Positions 8,705 to 18,623 of a stretch of 64,000 nt of DNA are shown one piece after another; within the stretch, counting starts at the first letter, position 1, and each line of letters starts with the position of its first letter. The DNA lies in contig NC_013158.1 in assembly GCF_000023945.1 (NCBI RefSeq), positions 2,666,001-2,730,000 of the forward strand. Reading direction: 5' to 3'. The DNA is from Halorhabdus utahensis DSM 12940. GTDB lineage: Archaea; Halobacteriota; Halobacteria; Halobacteriales; Haloarculaceae. The notes under the pieces were generated by a model. That model saw only the letters and a list, made by a program, of their open reading frames with translations, was not told where the DNA came from and did no database searches. The translations under genes were made by a program, and so were the position numbers.

Positions 8705-8975
8705 TCCGGCCACCGTGCTGTTGGTCACCGCCGCCGCGACAGCCACGCTCGGTACCGTCGTCGCCTGGCTGGCCGACCGTGGCGGTCGGCGCAACGATAG
8801 CGCGACGATGCGGTGGCTCGCGGCCGGGATCGTCTGTATCGCCGTGCTCCCGTTCGGCGTCAACTACCTGCTGGAGCCGCTGGTCGGGCTCTCGGACGCC
8901 GCGACGCTACTGGCTGTCCTCGTCTGCTTCAACGCGGGACTGGTTGCGATCCTCTATTCGCTCGAGGGGACGTAG
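8691..8975 (+). CDS. Small three-TM membrane protein (DUF7521-like)
   Basis: 94 aa from the ATG at 8691, overlapping the preceding gene by 14 nt. Three hydrophobic segments are visible (residues about 5-26, 40-60 and 70-90) with a basic loop DRGGRRND. It resembles small haloarchaeal membrane proteins encoded next to winged-helix regulators. It is the last gene of the three-gene operon and is followed after 12 bp by the convergent DUF4097-type gene. No enzymatic motif is visible. Confidence 0.7.
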   Translation: MSVVDPATVLLVTAAATATLGTVVAWLADRGGRRNDSATMRWLAAGIVCIAVLPFGVNYLLEPLVGLSDAATLLAVLVCFNAGLVAILYSLEGT

Positions 8976-8987
8976 CTGATAACTCAC

Positions 8988-9884
8988 TCAGGACAGCGGC
9001 TCAACGGTAACGTCTCCGGTGTCGGTTTCGATGCGCAGTGTCGGTCCGCCGTCGCCAAGCGTCCCGCGAACGGTCGTTCCCGTCATCGTCTCCGCCCGTT
9101 CGAGATCCGACAGAGAGAGCCCTTCAACCCTGAGATCGCCAGTTCCTGTCTTCACGAGGATTTCCACGTCAATATCGGTGGCCAGGCGGATCTGCGGATC
9201 GCCAGTGTCGGTCGATATCGACGTCGGCCCGTCGATCGCTGGGACGTCTGCCTCGATGTCGCCAGTGTTCGTCTGTAAGTCGCTGATCGTTCCGCCGCCG
9301 CTGACTTCGACGTCACCCGTCGACGTCCGCGCCTCGATACTGCCATCGACGTCAGTCGCGATCGCGTCCCCGACGTTCGAGCGTACATCGACGTCGCCGT
9401 CGATTGCGGTCGCGGTCACGTCGCCCACGCGAGACCGGAGTCTGACCGGGCCGCTCATTCCGGTGACCGAGACGTCTCCGACGCCCGATTCGAGCCGGTC
9501 GACAGTCATCGAAGCTGGTACTTTCGCGTCGATGTCAAGCTGTGCGGAGCCATCGAACAGGCCCCTACCACCGGCCCATTCGGAGTGAAGATGTACCCGG
9601 TCGCCCGAACGTGAACTCCGCAAGTCGAGTTTCGAGAGGTCGGTCCCGACGGAACTGGACTTTTTGATGTACGCCACGTCGATGGTCGATCGATCGGTGG
9701 CGGTCACCTGCACGTCCCCACCCTCCACAGTGATTCCCACTTCGTTGGCACCAGCCGGGTCGATCGTTCGGCTCCCCTCGATGCGCTTGCCGACGAATGG
9801 CGTCAGGCCGCTGCAGCCACTCAATCCGGCCAGGGTGGCAATCGCGCCCCCGGCAAGTACATCCCGCCGTGTGCGTTCTGTCAT
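8988..9884 (-). CDS. DUF4097-like beta-helix adhesin/lipoprotein with Tat signal
   Basis: 298 aa from the ATG at 9884; an upstream in-frame extension to 10007 is not signal-like and is rejected. The N-terminus has twin arginines (ERTRRDVLAGG) and a lipobox (LSGCSG), so the protein is predicted to be Tat-exported and lipid-anchored outside. The body is a run of short beta repeats with the recurrent pattern (T/S)x(V/T)GDVxVxxxxG, visible as VGDVSVTG, VGDVTATA, VGDAIATD, TGDVEVSG, TGDIEADV and TGDLRVEG. This is the DUF4097/DUF4098 right-handed-helix signature. Members are of unknown function; a surface scaffold or sensing role is inference. Confidence 0.85.
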   Translation of the reverse strand: MTERTRRDVLAGGAIATLAGLSGCSGLTPFVGKRIEGSRTIDPAGANEVGITVEGGDVQVTATDRSTIDVAYIKKSSSVGTDLSKLDLRSSRSGDRVHLHSEWAGGRGLFDGSAQLDIDAKVPASMTVDRLESGVGDVSVTGMSGPVRLRSRVGDVTATAIDGDVDVRSNVGDAIATDVDGSIEARTSTGDVEVSGGGTISDLQTNTGDIEADVPAIDGPTSISTDTGDPQIRLATDIDVEILVKTGTGDLRVEGLSLSDLERAETMTGTTVRGTLGDGGPTLRIETDTGDVTVEPLS

Positions 9885-10009
9885 GCGTTGTTCGTCTCGG
9901 GTCGGGCGTTTCAAGATGCCATCCCCGTTGCTGTCAGCACAACCGATCCGAACCATTATATACTCGCCGGGATCCAAGTCGGCTTCGATACCGATCGCCG
10001 AGTGCAACG

Positions 10010-10726
10010 CTACGGCTGTGTTTCCGCGGCGTCGACCCGCGCTCGCTGGGTCTCCCTGACGAACGTCAGGAAGTTATCGAACAGCGCTTTGGCTTCACAG
10101 GCCCTGGCGTAGTTCTCCGCGTGGATACCGTCGAGCACAGCCTCGATCAGCGCCGGGGACACCTGCTCGGATTTCCCACGGGTTATCATCTCGGCTGTGT
10201 CCATGTCGTATTCCGGATGGAACTGGACGCCGAAGGCCCGCCCCTTCTGAAACCCCTGGATGCCGTACTCGTTTTTCGCGAACACCGTCGACCCGGGCGG
10301 CGCGTCGGTGACGTGATCGGAGTGGCTCATGAACACCGTCATCGTCTCGTCGATCCCCGCAAGCAGGGGATTGGATCCGTCCTGGTTCACCGGCCGGTAG
10401 CCGAGTTCGTACTCGCCCATGCCCTTGACGCTGCCACCCATGACGTCCGCGAGGAGCTGGTGGCCGAAACAGACGCCCAGCGCGGGCAGCCCCGCCCGGA
10501 CCGCGTCGCCGACCCAGGTCTTCAACTCGCCGATCCACTCTTTGTCCCAGTAGACAGAGGCACTCGAGCCCGTCACGACGAACCCGTCGTAGTGGAGACT
10601 CTCGGGGAGTTCCCCGGCCGGCACGTGGAAGACGTCCAGGTCGGCGTCCAGTTCCCGCTCGAAATTCCGGCGCGTGTCCGCTGCTTCGTGGGCCGCGTTC
10701 AGGAGCGCGAGACGTGGACGATCCAT
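10010..10726 (-). CDS. Class I glutamine amidotransferase (GMP-synthase-like domain)
   Basis: 238 aa. The nucleophile elbow LGVCFGHQLLADV and the downstream FHPEYD His-Glu pair form the class I amidotransferase triad, and VTGSSASVYW forms the oxyanion region. Length fits stand-alone GMP synthase-like amidotransferases rather than GuaA, CarA or PyrG. No synthetase partner is adjacent. The neighbouring gene is glutamate-cysteine ligase, so a role in gamma-glutamyl compound turnover is possible but is inference only. The gene lies 71 bp downstream of gshA on the same strand. Confidence 0.85.
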   Translation of the reverse strand: MDRPRLALLNAAHEAADTRRNFERELDADLDVFHVPAGELPESLHYDGFVVTGSSASVYWDKEWIGELKTWVGDAVRAGLPALGVCFGHQLLADVMGGSVKGMGEYELGYRPVNQDGSNPLLAGIDETMTVFMSHSDHVTDAPPGSTVFAKNEYGIQGFQKGRAFGVQFHPEYDMDTAEMITRGKSEQVSPALIEAVLDGIHAENYARACEAKALFDNFLTFVRETQRARVDAAETQP

Positions 10727-10797
10727 TTATGCACGTGTTTCCGTCCGCAGGGAAATACGGTTTCGTCTCGTCATCTTTTGCCACTGCCCCTCGACGC

Positions 10798-11958
10798 TCA
10801 GTCGGCTGTGATCGAACTGACGCGACGGACGTCCGCTTCGAGGCGATCCGCGTATTCGAGGCGGCGGTCTCGCGCCTGTGATTCCGTGAGTTCCGCCGGC
10901 GCGTCCATCTCGCCCGCAAGGGGATCGTAGGCCTCGACCGAAAAGCCCATCCGGTCGAGGTAGGACCGAACAGCGCTCGAATCGAGGCCGTCAGTGATCG
11001 CGGCGTCGACGTACTCTGAAACGGCGTCGAACTTCGGCAGGACGATTTCCCCGGCCGCACATCCCCCTCGATCCCCTTCGATCCGGACCGCCGCCTCCGT
11101 GACTCGGCTGACGATACTGGCGACGTCGTCGGCCAGCCGGAGGAGCTGACTCGGCAGTGCGGCGTCGGGCGAACGCCACTCGACGGTCGAAAAGCGCTCG
11201 CGAAGCTGGACGGGCGTCCAGACGGCGCTTTCGGGCCCGAAGTACGACTCGACGCGCTCGCGGTCGAACCCGGTGATGATCGACTGGGTGACGAACTCGC
11301 CGTAGCGGTGTTCCAGGCGTTTGGCCCACTCCTCCAGATCCTCCGCGTAGGGCCACAGTCGCCCCTGATGGGGCAACGTCTCGTAGGCCATCCGCCGGTA
11401 GAGTTGTGACCGCGCGCCGGTCGTCAGCCGCTCGTGGCCGAAGTACGGCGAGGAGTTGACCAGCGCCAGCGCCGGATCGAGGGCGATCAGCGTGTTCAAC
11501 TGCTCGATGACGTGGCCCGGCTGTTGTTCGACGTGGATGTGCGTGCCCGCACAGTGGCGGACGTACTCGAAGTCCGACCCGACGACTCGATCCTGGATTC
11601 TGGTCCGCTCGCCAGGACGGTCCGCGATCTCCCCGTCGTGCATGGGCGTTCCGAGTGGGACGAGGCGCTTGCCATGGTCCGACGCCCGCCTGAGTACCCC
11701 ATCCAGCCGCTCGTAGAACTCCGTCCGAAGCGCGGCCGTTGACTCACACGGCGTGGTCTTGATCTCCAGCAGCGGCTCGACGAACTCCCGTTCGACGCCC
11801 TCGCCCGCGTCGCTGAGCTCACCCGGATCGGTCAACCGACCCTCGTCGTCGATCACCCAGTACTCGACCTCGATGCTGCGACGCAGTGGGGCGACACCCC
11901 CGTCGTTCCCGCCTCCGTCCTGCTTCGCCCCCGTCGTGGGATCGATCCGATCAGGCAT
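10798..11958 (-). CDS. gshA: Glutamate-cysteine ligase (haloarchaeal GshA)
   Basis: 386 aa from the ATG at 11958; further upstream the frame stays open but is not protein-like. SIEVEYWVIDDEGRL near the N-terminus, VEPLLEIKTTPCES and CAGTHIHVEQQPG are the ATP-grasp-like GCS2 (YbdK family) motifs, and ALVNSSPYFGHERL and VEWRSPDAALPS follow in order. The enzyme joins glutamate and cysteine to gamma-glutamylcysteine, the main low-molecular-weight thiol of haloarchaea, which lack glutathione synthetase. It is probably transcribed from its own promoter in the 376-bp gap upstream. Confidence 0.88.
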   Translation of the reverse strand: MPDRIDPTTGAKQDGGGNDGGVAPLRRSIEVEYWVIDDEGRLTDPGELSDAGEGVEREFVEPLLEIKTTPCESTAALRTEFYERLDGVLRRASDHGKRLVPLGTPMHDGEIADRPGERTRIQDRVVGSDFEYVRHCAGTHIHVEQQPGHVIEQLNTLIALDPALALVNSSPYFGHERLTTGARSQLYRRMAYETLPHQGRLWPYAEDLEEWAKRLEHRYGEFVTQSIITGFDRERVESYFGPESAVWTPVQLRERFSTVEWRSPDAALPSQLLRLADDVASIVSRVTEAAVRIEGDRGGCAAGEIVLPKFDAVSEYVDAAITDGLDSSAVRSYLDRMGFSVEAYDPLAGEMDAPAELTESQARDRRLEYADRLEADVRRVSSITAD

Positions 11959-12334
11959 GTTCGACGGGTGGGATATGAGAGCCACTCGGCGGCCGACCCA
12001 GCGCTGGCCGCCTTCTTCTAGGACGGTGCTGCCTTGTGGGGCTGCTCTCGCCGTGCAGACGCTGCCTGGCTCCGAGCCGCGGCTGTCGCCTCCTGGCCCG
12101 GACGCCCGGTCGAATCTCGTTTTTCGTGTGCATAGTTCACATACGTATTGAATCGACTGACGTTGGTATCTTAACGCTTGTGTATATATTGATCGGATAT
12201 TCCTTATACAATAGCAATGGCTGTGCGTCTCCCGGCCACGTGTCGAGGTGGACGCCGTCCCGTCCGTGAGATTTCCCCGTGAAACGTCCCGTCGCACCCC
12301 AAAATTTTCCGATCATCCGTTCTTTTTTCGAGAC
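11959..12334. other. Divergent intergenic region between gshA and a small membrane-protein gene
   Basis: 376 bp with no convincing gene. The first 150 bp are GC-rich. From 12125 to 12215 the sequence becomes AT-rich, with TATA-like stretches (GTGTATATATTG near 12180, CTTATACAA near 12200) that could serve promoters in either direction. Confidence 0.5.
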
Positions 12335-12754
12335 ATGCAACACTCGACCAGGGCGTTTCTGGGTTCACTCGCCGTCGGTACGGTGGTCGGGTTCGGGCTC
12401 TACTGGCTCGTGGGCAGGGTCACTCTTGCGGTCGTAACGGGTGTCACCTGGACGGCAGCACTCGGGGTTACGCTGCACATCAGGCGTGCGTATCCAGCGT
12501 TCAGTACCGGCGAGTCCTGGGGAGACAAGCGATGGACTGGGCTCGCTGTCGCTGTCGTCACGCTCGCTGCGCTCATCGGAGCGGGACCGGCGCTTCCCGT
12601 TTCGGCGGACTTTCAGTTCGCGCTCGGTCTTCTCGTGCTCGGTGCGTCTTTCACTGCATACATGGCGGGAACGCTCGCCGTACTGGACCGCGTCGACGTC
12701 GATTCGAACACGACGGGGTCCAGTCGTGTTTCACACGCAGCGGACGACGATTGA
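12335..12754 (+). CDS. Four-TM hypothetical membrane protein
   Basis: 139 aa from the ATG at 12335; 29 in-frame upstream codons lack protein character. Four hydrophobic segments (residues about 9-26, 30-48, 69-90 and 95-117) alternate with short loops and are followed by an acidic C-terminal tail. No motif allows a functional assignment. T-rich sequence (TTCTTTTTTCG) lies 10-20 nt before the start, where a haloarchaeal promoter element would sit. It is downstream of the gshA divergent region and upstream of the hairpin cluster. Confidence 0.65.
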   Translation: MQHSTRAFLGSLAVGTVVGFGLYWLVGRVTLAVVTGVTWTAALGVTLHIRRAYPAFSTGESWGDKRWTGLAVAVVTLAALIGAGPALPVSADFQFALGLLVLGASFTAYMAGTLAVLDRVDVDSNTTGSSRVSHAADDD

Positions 12755-12899
12755 GGGCGGGAATCTGGACGGTTCTTTCGCAAATGCCGCTTTAGATGAA
12801 CCGCCAGCTTGTCATGTATTGGCTCCCCGGTGCGTTCCCCGGAGACTGCTGTTGGACAAACACATTGATAGAGGCTGATCTGATGGAAGATGAAGATGT

Positions 12900-13252
12900 C
12901 CGGCGCGCGTAGCGCGCCGGTTCACCGCTGGAGCGGGACGCAGTCCCGCGACGGCGGCATTTTTGGCCCACCGTCAGAGCAAGCTCTGACGAGCCTTGTC
13001 ACCGAAAATCTTTGATTTTCGGGATGAGCGTTGGACTACGTCCAACGAACCTGCGAGCGGGCCTGCGGCCCGCGAGCAGATGACGAGAGAGTCGTCCGAA
13101 AGAGCGCGACGCGCTCTTTCGTGATCCCGAGAGAGCTGCGCTCTCTCGGACGACTTCGCTCTCTCGAACCACCTCGCTTCGCTCGGCAAGAGAGCTTTTT
13201 TGGCGGGGGTCGAGTGCTCGCCGGAGGCGAGCACGAGGCCCCCGTGAAAAAA
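12900..13252. repeat. Cluster of short perfect inverted repeats with ~3-nt loops
   Basis: Perfect hairpins follow one another: 12900-12920 (9-bp arms, loop GTA), 12933-12949 (7 bp, GCA), 12973-12990 (8 bp, AA), 13002-13022 (9 bp, TTT), 13029-13047 (8 bp, TAC), 13057-13073 (7 bp, TGC), 13097-13121 (11 bp, GAC), 13127-13149 (10 bp, TGC) and 13214-13234 (9 bp, GGA). The hairpins at 13097 and 13127 are themselves enclosed by an outer stem: 13084-13098 pairs with 13147-13154 and 13159-13166. Open frames crossing the block exist but have hairpin-symmetric, low-information sequence. The arms differ in sequence, so this is not a copied element but a repeated structure. Confidence 0.85.
13196..13252 (-). 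terminator. Hairpin with T/A-tract flanks downstream of cdc48
   Basis: A near-perfect long hairpin (CGGGGG at 13204-13209 with CCCCCG at 13239-13244, inner arms GTGCTCGCC/GGCGAGCAC) is flanked by six T at 13196-13201 and six A at 13247-13252. It starts 10 bp after the cdc48 stop and could end transcription from either direction. Confidence 0.5.
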
Positions 13253-13261
13253 GGTCGTCTC

Positions 13262-15490
13262 CTACTGGAAGCCGATCCGGTCGGAGCCGCGGGGCTGGCG
13301 TGAGTCGGGGCCGCCGCCCTTGAACTGGTCTTCCATCTGCTCGAAGTACTCGCGGATGTCGTCGGTGACAGTCGGCCGGACCCCCTCCAGGGCCGATCGG
13401 AAGTGGGCCATGCCGATCTCCTCGGCGTCTTCGCTCTCCCGGAGGGCCTGGATGGCCGCCTCGCGGGCGATACTCTCCAGGTCGCTGCCGACGTAGCCCT
13501 CGGTGATCTCGGCGAGTTCGCGCAGCGAGACGTCGGGCGAGAGCGGCGAGTCGTCGGTGTGGATATCGAGGATCTCCTCGCGACCGTCGACGTCGGGTTC
13601 GCCGATGTAGACGAGGCGATCGAAGCGGCCCGACCGGATGAGAGCGGGGTCGATCATGTCCGGGCGGTTGGTCGCGCCGATGACCATCACGTCCTCCATG
13701 TCTTCGAGGCCGTCCATCTCGGTGAGGAGCTGGTTGACGACGCGCTCGGAGACGTTCGACCCCGAGCCCTGGCCGCCACGGCCGGGGGCCAGCGAGTCGA
13801 GTTCGTCGAAGAACACGACCGTCGGGGCGACCTGGCGGGCCTTCCGGAAGGTCTGGCGGATGGCCTTCTCGCTCTCGCCGACCCACTTGCTCAACAGCTG
13901 TGGCCCGCGCACCGAGATGAAGTTGGCGTCGGTCTCGTTGGCGACGGCCTTGGCCATCAGCGTCTTGCCGGTCCCCGGTGGCCCATAGAGCAGGACGCCC
14001 GACGGGGGTGCGACGCCCATCCGCTCGAACTTCTCCGGGGTGGTCATCGGCCACTCGATGGACTCCTGGACGTCGTTTTTCGCCGACTCGAGCCCGCCGA
14101 CGTCGTCCCAGCTGATCTTGGGTAACTCGACGAGCACCTCCCGCATCGCCGAGGGCGACACCTCGTTGAGTGCGCCCTTGAAGTCGTCGCGCTTGATGAT
14201 CATCCGGTCGATGAGACTCGGCGGGATGTCCTCCTCGTCGAGGTCGATCTCCGGGAGGTACCGCCGGAGGGCCTTCATCGCGGCCTCCTTCGTCAGGGAC
14301 TCGATGTCCGCGCCGACGAACCCGTGGGTGTCCTCGGCCAGGCCGGGGAGGTCGACGTCGTCCGAGAGGGGCATCCCGCGGGTGTGGATCTTGAGGATCT
14401 CCTCGCGACCGGTCTCGTCGGGCACGCCGATCTCGATCTCGCGGTCGAAGCGACCGGGCCGCCGGAGCGCGGGGTCGACCGAGTCGACGCGGTTGGTCGC
14501 GGCGATGACGACGACCTGCCCCCGGGATTCCAGGCCGTCCATCATCGTCAGGAGTTGGGCGACGACGCGGCGCTCGACCTCGCCGGTGACGTCCTCGCGT
14601 TTGGGCGCGATCGAGTCGAGTTCGTCGATGAAGATGATCGACGGGGACTCCTCGGTGGCGTCCTCGAATATCTCCCGCAACTGCTGTTCGCTCTCCCCGT
14701 AGTACTTCGAGATGATCTCCGGGCCGGCGATCGAGAAGAAACTCGCCGAGGTCTCGTTGGCGACGGCCTTGGCCAGCAACGTCTTGCCCGTGCCGGGCGG
14801 GCCGTGGAGGAGGACGCCGCTGGGCGGTTCGATCCCCAGTTTCTTGAAGATCTGGGGGTGTTTCATCGGCAGTTCGACCATCTCGCGGACGCGCTGGATC
14901 TCGTTCTCCAGGCCGCCGATGTCCTCGTATGTGATCCCGCCCCCGGTCTTGTCGTATCCCGAGATCGGTTCCTCGCGCAACTCGACGTCGGTGTCCTCGG
15001 TGATGAGGACGACGCCCTCGGGTTCGGTCTCGACGGCGATCAGCGGGATGGCCTGGCCCGGCGAGCGCATGAAGGGGTGGTTCGTCGAGGACATCACGGG
15101 GACGATGTCGCGCTCGACGACCGGGCGTTTGAGGATCTGACGTTTGACCATGCCGGCCGCGTCCGAGCCGAACTGGACGCTCGCCTCCTCGGGCGGCGCG
15201 AGCACGAGCGAGTCGGCCTTCTCGGCTTCGGCCTTGCGGATCTCGACGCGCTCGCCGATGCCCACGTCGGCATTTTGCCGGGTGAAGCCGTCGATGCGGA
15301 CCGTGTCGGTGTTCCAGTCCTGCCGGTCCGCGCGCCAGACCTTCGCGGCGGTGGTTTCGGCCCCTTCGATCTCGATGATGTCGCCGGGGGAGAGCTTCAG
15401 GTGCAGCAGCGTGTCGGGATCGAGGCGCGCGATACCCCGCCCCGAGTCGTTCGGGTAGGCTTTCGCGACCTCAAGTTGGACTTCGTTCAT
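13262..15490 (-). CDS. cdc48: Cdc48/VAT-type AAA+ ATPase
   Basis: 742 aa from the ATG at 15490; seven upstream in-frame residues are not conserved. Order: N-domain double-psi barrel (residues about 1-100), Cdc48 domain 2 (to about 190), then two AAA modules. Both Walker A motifs ([17 protein letters not shown] and [17 protein letters not shown]) and both Walker B motifs ([15 protein letters not shown] and [15 protein letters not shown]) are intact, with SRH arginines ([28 protein letters not shown]). It is a hexameric unfoldase that extracts and unfolds proteins, in archaea feeding the proteasome. It is a single-gene unit ending next to the hairpin cluster. Confidence 0.96.
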   Translation of the reverse strand: MNEVQLEVAKAYPNDSGRGIARLDPDTLLHLKLSPGDIIEIEGAETTAAKVWRADRQDWNTDTVRIDGFTRQNADVGIGERVEIRKAEAEKADSLVLAPPEEASVQFGSDAAGMVKRQILKRPVVERDIVPVMSSTNHPFMRSPGQAIPLIAVETEPEGVVLITEDTDVELREEPISGYDKTGGGITYEDIGGLENEIQRVREMVELPMKHPQIFKKLGIEPPSGVLLHGPPGTGKTLLAKAVANETSASFFSIAGPEIISKYYGESEQQLREIFEDATEESPSIIFIDELDSIAPKREDVTGEVERRVVAQLLTMMDGLESRGQVVVIAATNRVDSVDPALRRPGRFDREIEIGVPDETGREEILKIHTRGMPLSDDVDLPGLAEDTHGFVGADIESLTKEAAMKALRRYLPEIDLDEEDIPPSLIDRMIIKRDDFKGALNEVSPSAMREVLVELPKISWDDVGGLESAKNDVQESIEWPMTTPEKFERMGVAPPSGVLLYGPPGTGKTLMAKAVANETDANFISVRGPQLLSKWVGESEKAIRQTFRKARQVAPTVVFFDELDSLAPGRGGQGSGSNVSERVVNQLLTEMDGLEDMEDVMVIGATNRPDMIDPALIRSGRFDRLVYIGEPDVDGREEILDIHTDDSPLSPDVSLRELAEITEGYVGSDLESIAREAAIQALRESEDAEEIGMAHFRSALEGVRPTVTDDIREYFEQMEDQFKGGGPDSRQPRGSDRIGFQ

Positions 15491-15679
15491 GATGGGGATG
15501 CAGTATGACACACTCAGGCATCCCGGGAGATATGCTTTTTGCTACTCAGGGTTTCCTCAACGTATCTGGAACGGTCGGTGGCGACGATCGAAAAGAGGCC
15601 AAACAGGTGGCTCGAACCGCGTCACTCCTCTCTCGCACCCACCGCTGTCTGTCCCAAACTGCAGATTCGGCTGGCTTCG

Positions 15680-15967
15680 TCAGTCTTCTTCCCAGTAATA
15701 AATGTCCTCTTTGGGTGCGCCGCAGGATGGACACTCCTCGGGGAGTTGCTCGATCTGTCCCATCTCGCCGCAGGACCAACAGCGCCACATGAGTTCAGCC
15801 TCGCCCGCAATCCCGCTTGCGAGATGTTCACTCGAAAGCGCTGCGATCCCGTCGTCGGTCGAGACATAAAACCCGTGTTCGTCGAACCCCCGCACTGTCC
15901 CGAGCTTGTTGCCTGCTTCGTCATAAACACCTGTCCCGAAGGTCACCTCAGTGGGTTCGGACGCCAT
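15680..15967 (-). CDS. Rubredoxin-like zinc-ribbon protein (DUF7130-like)
   Basis: 95 aa. The N-terminal half (VTFGTGVYDEAGNKLGTVRG) looks like a small beta-barrel of PRC type. The C-terminal part has two Cys pairs, CWSCGEMG and CPSCGAPKEDIYYWEED, arranged as in rubredoxin/rubrerythrin-like metal knuckles. It probably binds Zn or Fe. Similar proteins are widespread in haloarchaea without a defined role. It reads in the same direction as cdc48, with about 190 bp of gene-free sequence between them, so it probably has its own promoter in the 134-bp gap upstream. Confidence 0.75.
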   Translation of the reverse strand: MASEPTEVTFGTGVYDEAGNKLGTVRGFDEHGFYVSTDDGIAALSSEHLASGIAGEAELMWRCWSCGEMGQIEQLPEECPSCGAPKEDIYYWEED

Positions 15968-16101
15968 CGTGGGTAGTCAAACGATAGCACACTGCAAAAA
16001 GCTTCTGTCCTCCTGTCAGGTCTGCCGGCAATCGTTCGGCGTCCACCATTCAGTGCTCAGGGTAGGCCCATTCTCGGGGAGTTAGCCACCGCCGTCGTGC
16101 C

Positions 16102-17328
16102 TTACCGCGAGAACAGGCTCGTGTGGACGGGCGCGAAGTCGCTGTCGGTCGACTCCTCGGCGTCGTTGCTCGTATCCGTGATGGCCGACCCGGCGACGCC
16201 GTCTTTGAGGAAGTCCGCGAGCGGTGGGCCGACGTTCTCGGGTTCGACGAGGAACGCGTCGTGGCCGTGGTCGGATTCGATCACGTGGTGGGCCGTCCCG
16301 ACCGTTGCGTCCCTGAGGGAGTCTGCCAGGGATTCGGCCTGGGCGACGGTGAAGTGCCAGTCCGACGTGAATGACATCACCAGCGCTTCTCCGTCGAAGG
16401 CCGCCAGCGCGTCGGCGTCGGACTCGAAGCCCGCGGCGAGATCGTAGTTTTCCGTCGCGCGCGTCATCGTCAGGAACGCGTTGGCGTCGAAACGGCCCAC
16501 GAACTTCTCGGCCTGGTAGTCGAGGTAGGATTCGACGTCCCGGTAGGGGAAAAACGAGGCCGCGGGTTCCTCGGGGAAGGACCGGTGGGCGTCTCTGCCC
16601 GCCGATCGGCGGCCGAACTTCCGATCCATCGAGGCCTTCGAGAGGTACATCACGTGGCCGATCTGGCGTGCCAGGGCCATGCCGTCCGTGGGATTAGGGT
16701 GCTCCTCACCGTAGTAGTCGCCGCCGTCCCAGGCGGGATCGCCCGTGATCGCGCGGCGCTTGATGCCGTGCAGCGCCAGCGACTGGGTGTCGAGTCGCGC
16801 GGAGGCGGCGATCGGGGCGATCCGGTCGACGTGGTCCGGGTGGCGCTTTGCCCATTCGAGGACGTTCATGCCGCCGACGCTGCCGCCGACCACGGCGTGG
16901 AGATGCGGTACCCCGAGTTCGTCCAGCAGTTTGCGCTGGGCCTCCGTCCAGTCGCTGACCGTCACCGGCGGGAAGTCCGTCCCGTAGGGCTCGCCGGTCT
17001 CGGGGTTCGTGCTCGCGGGACCGGTCGTCCCGTAGCACGACCCGGGGACGTTCGCACAGATGACGTAGTACTCGGTGGTGTCGATGGCCTTGCCCGGGCC
17101 GACGATGTCGTCCCACCACGCGCGGGCCTGGCCGCTGGTGGCGTCGTCGGCGTCGGGGTGGGCGGCGACGTGGGCGGACCCCGTCAGGGCGTGACAGATC
17201 AGCACCGCGTTGTCGCCCTCGAACTCGCCGTAGGCCTCGTAGGCGATCTCGAGTTCGGGGATCGACTCCCCACACTCGAACTCGAACTCGCCCACTGAGA
17301 CCGTCTCGTGTTCGGCGGTGACCGTCAT
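16102..17328 (-). CDS. metX: Homoserine O-acetyltransferase
   Basis: 408 aa, alpha/beta-hydrolase fold. [18 protein letters not shown] carries the nucleophilic Ser, and the C-terminal [13 protein letters not shown] carries the catalytic His, with an Asp in the FTSDWHF stretch before it. [11 protein letters not shown] and [20 protein letters not shown] are further MetX motifs. It transfers acetyl from acetyl-CoA to L-homoserine for methionine synthesis. The start overlaps the stop of the upstream metY gene by 4 nt, so the two steps (acetylation, sulfhydrylation) are coupled. Members can use succinyl-CoA instead; that specificity cannot be read from here. Confidence 0.92.
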   Translation of the reverse strand: MTVTAEHETVSVGEFEFECGESIPELEIAYEAYGEFEGDNAVLICHALTGSAHVAAHPDADDATSGQARAWWDDIVGPGKAIDTTEYYVICANVPGSCYGTTGPASTNPETGEPYGTDFPPVTVSDWTEAQRKLLDELGVPHLHAVVGGSVGGMNVLEWAKRHPDHVDRIAPIAASARLDTQSLALHGIKRRAITGDPAWDGGDYYGEEHPNPTDGMALARQIGHVMYLSKASMDRKFGRRSAGRDAHRSFPEEPAASFFPYRDVESYLDYQAEKFVGRFDANAFLTMTRATENYDLAAGFESDADALAAFDGEALVMSFTSDWHFTVAQAESLADSLRDATVGTAHHVIESDHGHDAFLVEPENVGPPLADFLKDGVAGSAITDTSNDAEESTDSDFAPVHTSLFSR

Positions 17329-18623
17329 GTAGCTGTCTCGATTCCCTCTTTGAGGTCCCCAATGATGTCTCTGACGTCTTCGATCCCGACCGACAACCGG
17401 ATCATGTCGGGCGCGACGCCGCTCGCCCGCTGTTCCTCGGGCGAGAGTTTGGCGTGGGTCGTCGAGGCCGGGTGGATGATCAGCGTCTTGGCGTCGCCGA
17501 CGTTCGCGAGGAACTGCGCGAGGTCGGTCTCCTCACAGAGCCGTTTGGCCCCCTCGTACCCCCCGGAGAGGCCGAACGTGACCATGCCGCCGAATCCACC
17601 CTGCAGATACTCGCTGGCTTGCTCGTTGGTCTCGTGGGATTCCAGACCCGGATAGGACACCCACTCCACGGCAGGATGGTCGGCGAGGAACTCGGCGACA
17701 CGTGTGGCGTTCTCGCAGTGACGTTCCATCCGGACAGCCAGGGTTTCGGCCCCTTGGAGCGTCGCCCAGGCATCGAAGGGTTTCTGGCCGTCGCCGACGT
17801 TTCGGACGGCCCGCTGGCGCGTTGCCACGGCGAAGGCCCGCTCGCCGAAGCGATCGACGAAGCTCTCGTCGTCCAGCGCGCCGGCACTCTCGCCCAGCGC
17901 GGGATACTTTTCGGGATGGTCCGCCCAGGGGAAGCTTCCGCCGTCGATCACGACGCCGCCAACAGTGGTCCCGGAGCCGTGAATCCACTTCGTCGTCGAC
18001 TCCCAGACGACGTCCGCGCCGTGTTCGATCGGATTGCAGAGATAGGGCGTCGCAAAGGTGTTGTCCACGACGAGCGGCGCACCGTGATCGTGGGCGATGT
18101 CGGCGATCCGCTCGATGTCCGGCGTCACGAGCGAGGGGTTGCCGATGGTTTCGAGGTGGACGTAGGCCGTCTCGTCGTCGATGGTCGCCGCGTAGGCCCC
18201 ATAATCGAGGGTGTCGACGAACCGCGCTTCGATCCCTCGCTCGCGGGCGGTCGTCGTCAGATAGGAATGGGTTCCGCCGTAGATCGAGGCGGCTGAGACG
18301 ATATTCTCGCCCGCACTGGCGAGGGCTGTCGTCGTCGCGTCCAGAGCGGCCATTCCTGACGCAGTCGCGACGGCGTCGACGCCGCTCTCGAGCGACGCCA
18401 GTCGACGTTCCAGCGATCGGACCGTCGGGTTGTCGAAGCGACTGTAAACGTTGCCCTCAGCCTCCAGGGCGTAGAGATCTGCCGCCCGATCGGCGTCCTC
18501 GAAGGCGTAGGAGGTCGTCTGGTAGATCGGCGGTGCGACTGCGCCGGTCTCGGGATCCGGCGACTGGCCCGCGTGCAGACACCGCGTCCCGAACTGTCGT
18601 GATGGGGATTCCTGACCGCTCAT
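17325..18623 (-). CDS. metY: O-acetylhomoserine sulfhydrylase (PLP enzyme)
   Basis: 432 aa, Cys/Met-metabolism PLP family. The Schiff-base lysine is in [15 protein letters not shown] (about residue 211), and the cofactor-binding [20 protein letters not shown] and [13 protein letters not shown] motifs precede it. Length and the [18 protein letters not shown] segment fit O-acetylhomoserine (thiol)-lyase rather than cystathionine gamma-synthase. It converts O-acetylhomoserine and sulfide to homocysteine. It is first in the metY-metX operon. A 10-bp palindrome, ATATGCATAT (18629-18638), lies directly upstream of the start. Confidence 0.92.
   Translation of the reverse strand: MSGQESPSRQFGTRCLHAGQSPDPETGAVAPPIYQTTSYAFEDADRAADLYALEAEGNVYSRFDNPTVRSLERRLASLESGVDAVATASGMAALDATTTALASAGENIVSAASIYGGTHSYLTTTARERGIEARFVDTLDYGAYAATIDDETAYVHLETIGNPSLVTPDIERIADIAHDHGAPLVVDNTFATPYLCNPIEHGADVVWESTTKWIHGSGTTVGGVVIDGGSFPWADHPEKYPALGESAGALDDESFVDRFGERAFAVATRQRAVRNVGDGQKPFDAWATLQGAETLAVRMERHCENATRVAEFLADHPAVEWVSYPGLESHETNEQASEYLQGGFGGMVTFGLSGGYEGAKRLCEETDLAQFLANVGDAKTLIIHPASTTHAKLSPEEQRASGVAPDMIRLSVGIEDVRDIIGDLKEGIETAT

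Noticed and set aside
12900..13252. CRISPR array or copies of one palindromic repeat element
   Set aside because: The arms of successive hairpins differ in sequence, and spacing is irregular.
12974..13303. Open frames of 86-90 codons across the hairpin block
   Set aside because: The predicted peptides mirror the hairpin symmetry, are low in information and overlap the cdc48 end. No start signal or family was seen.
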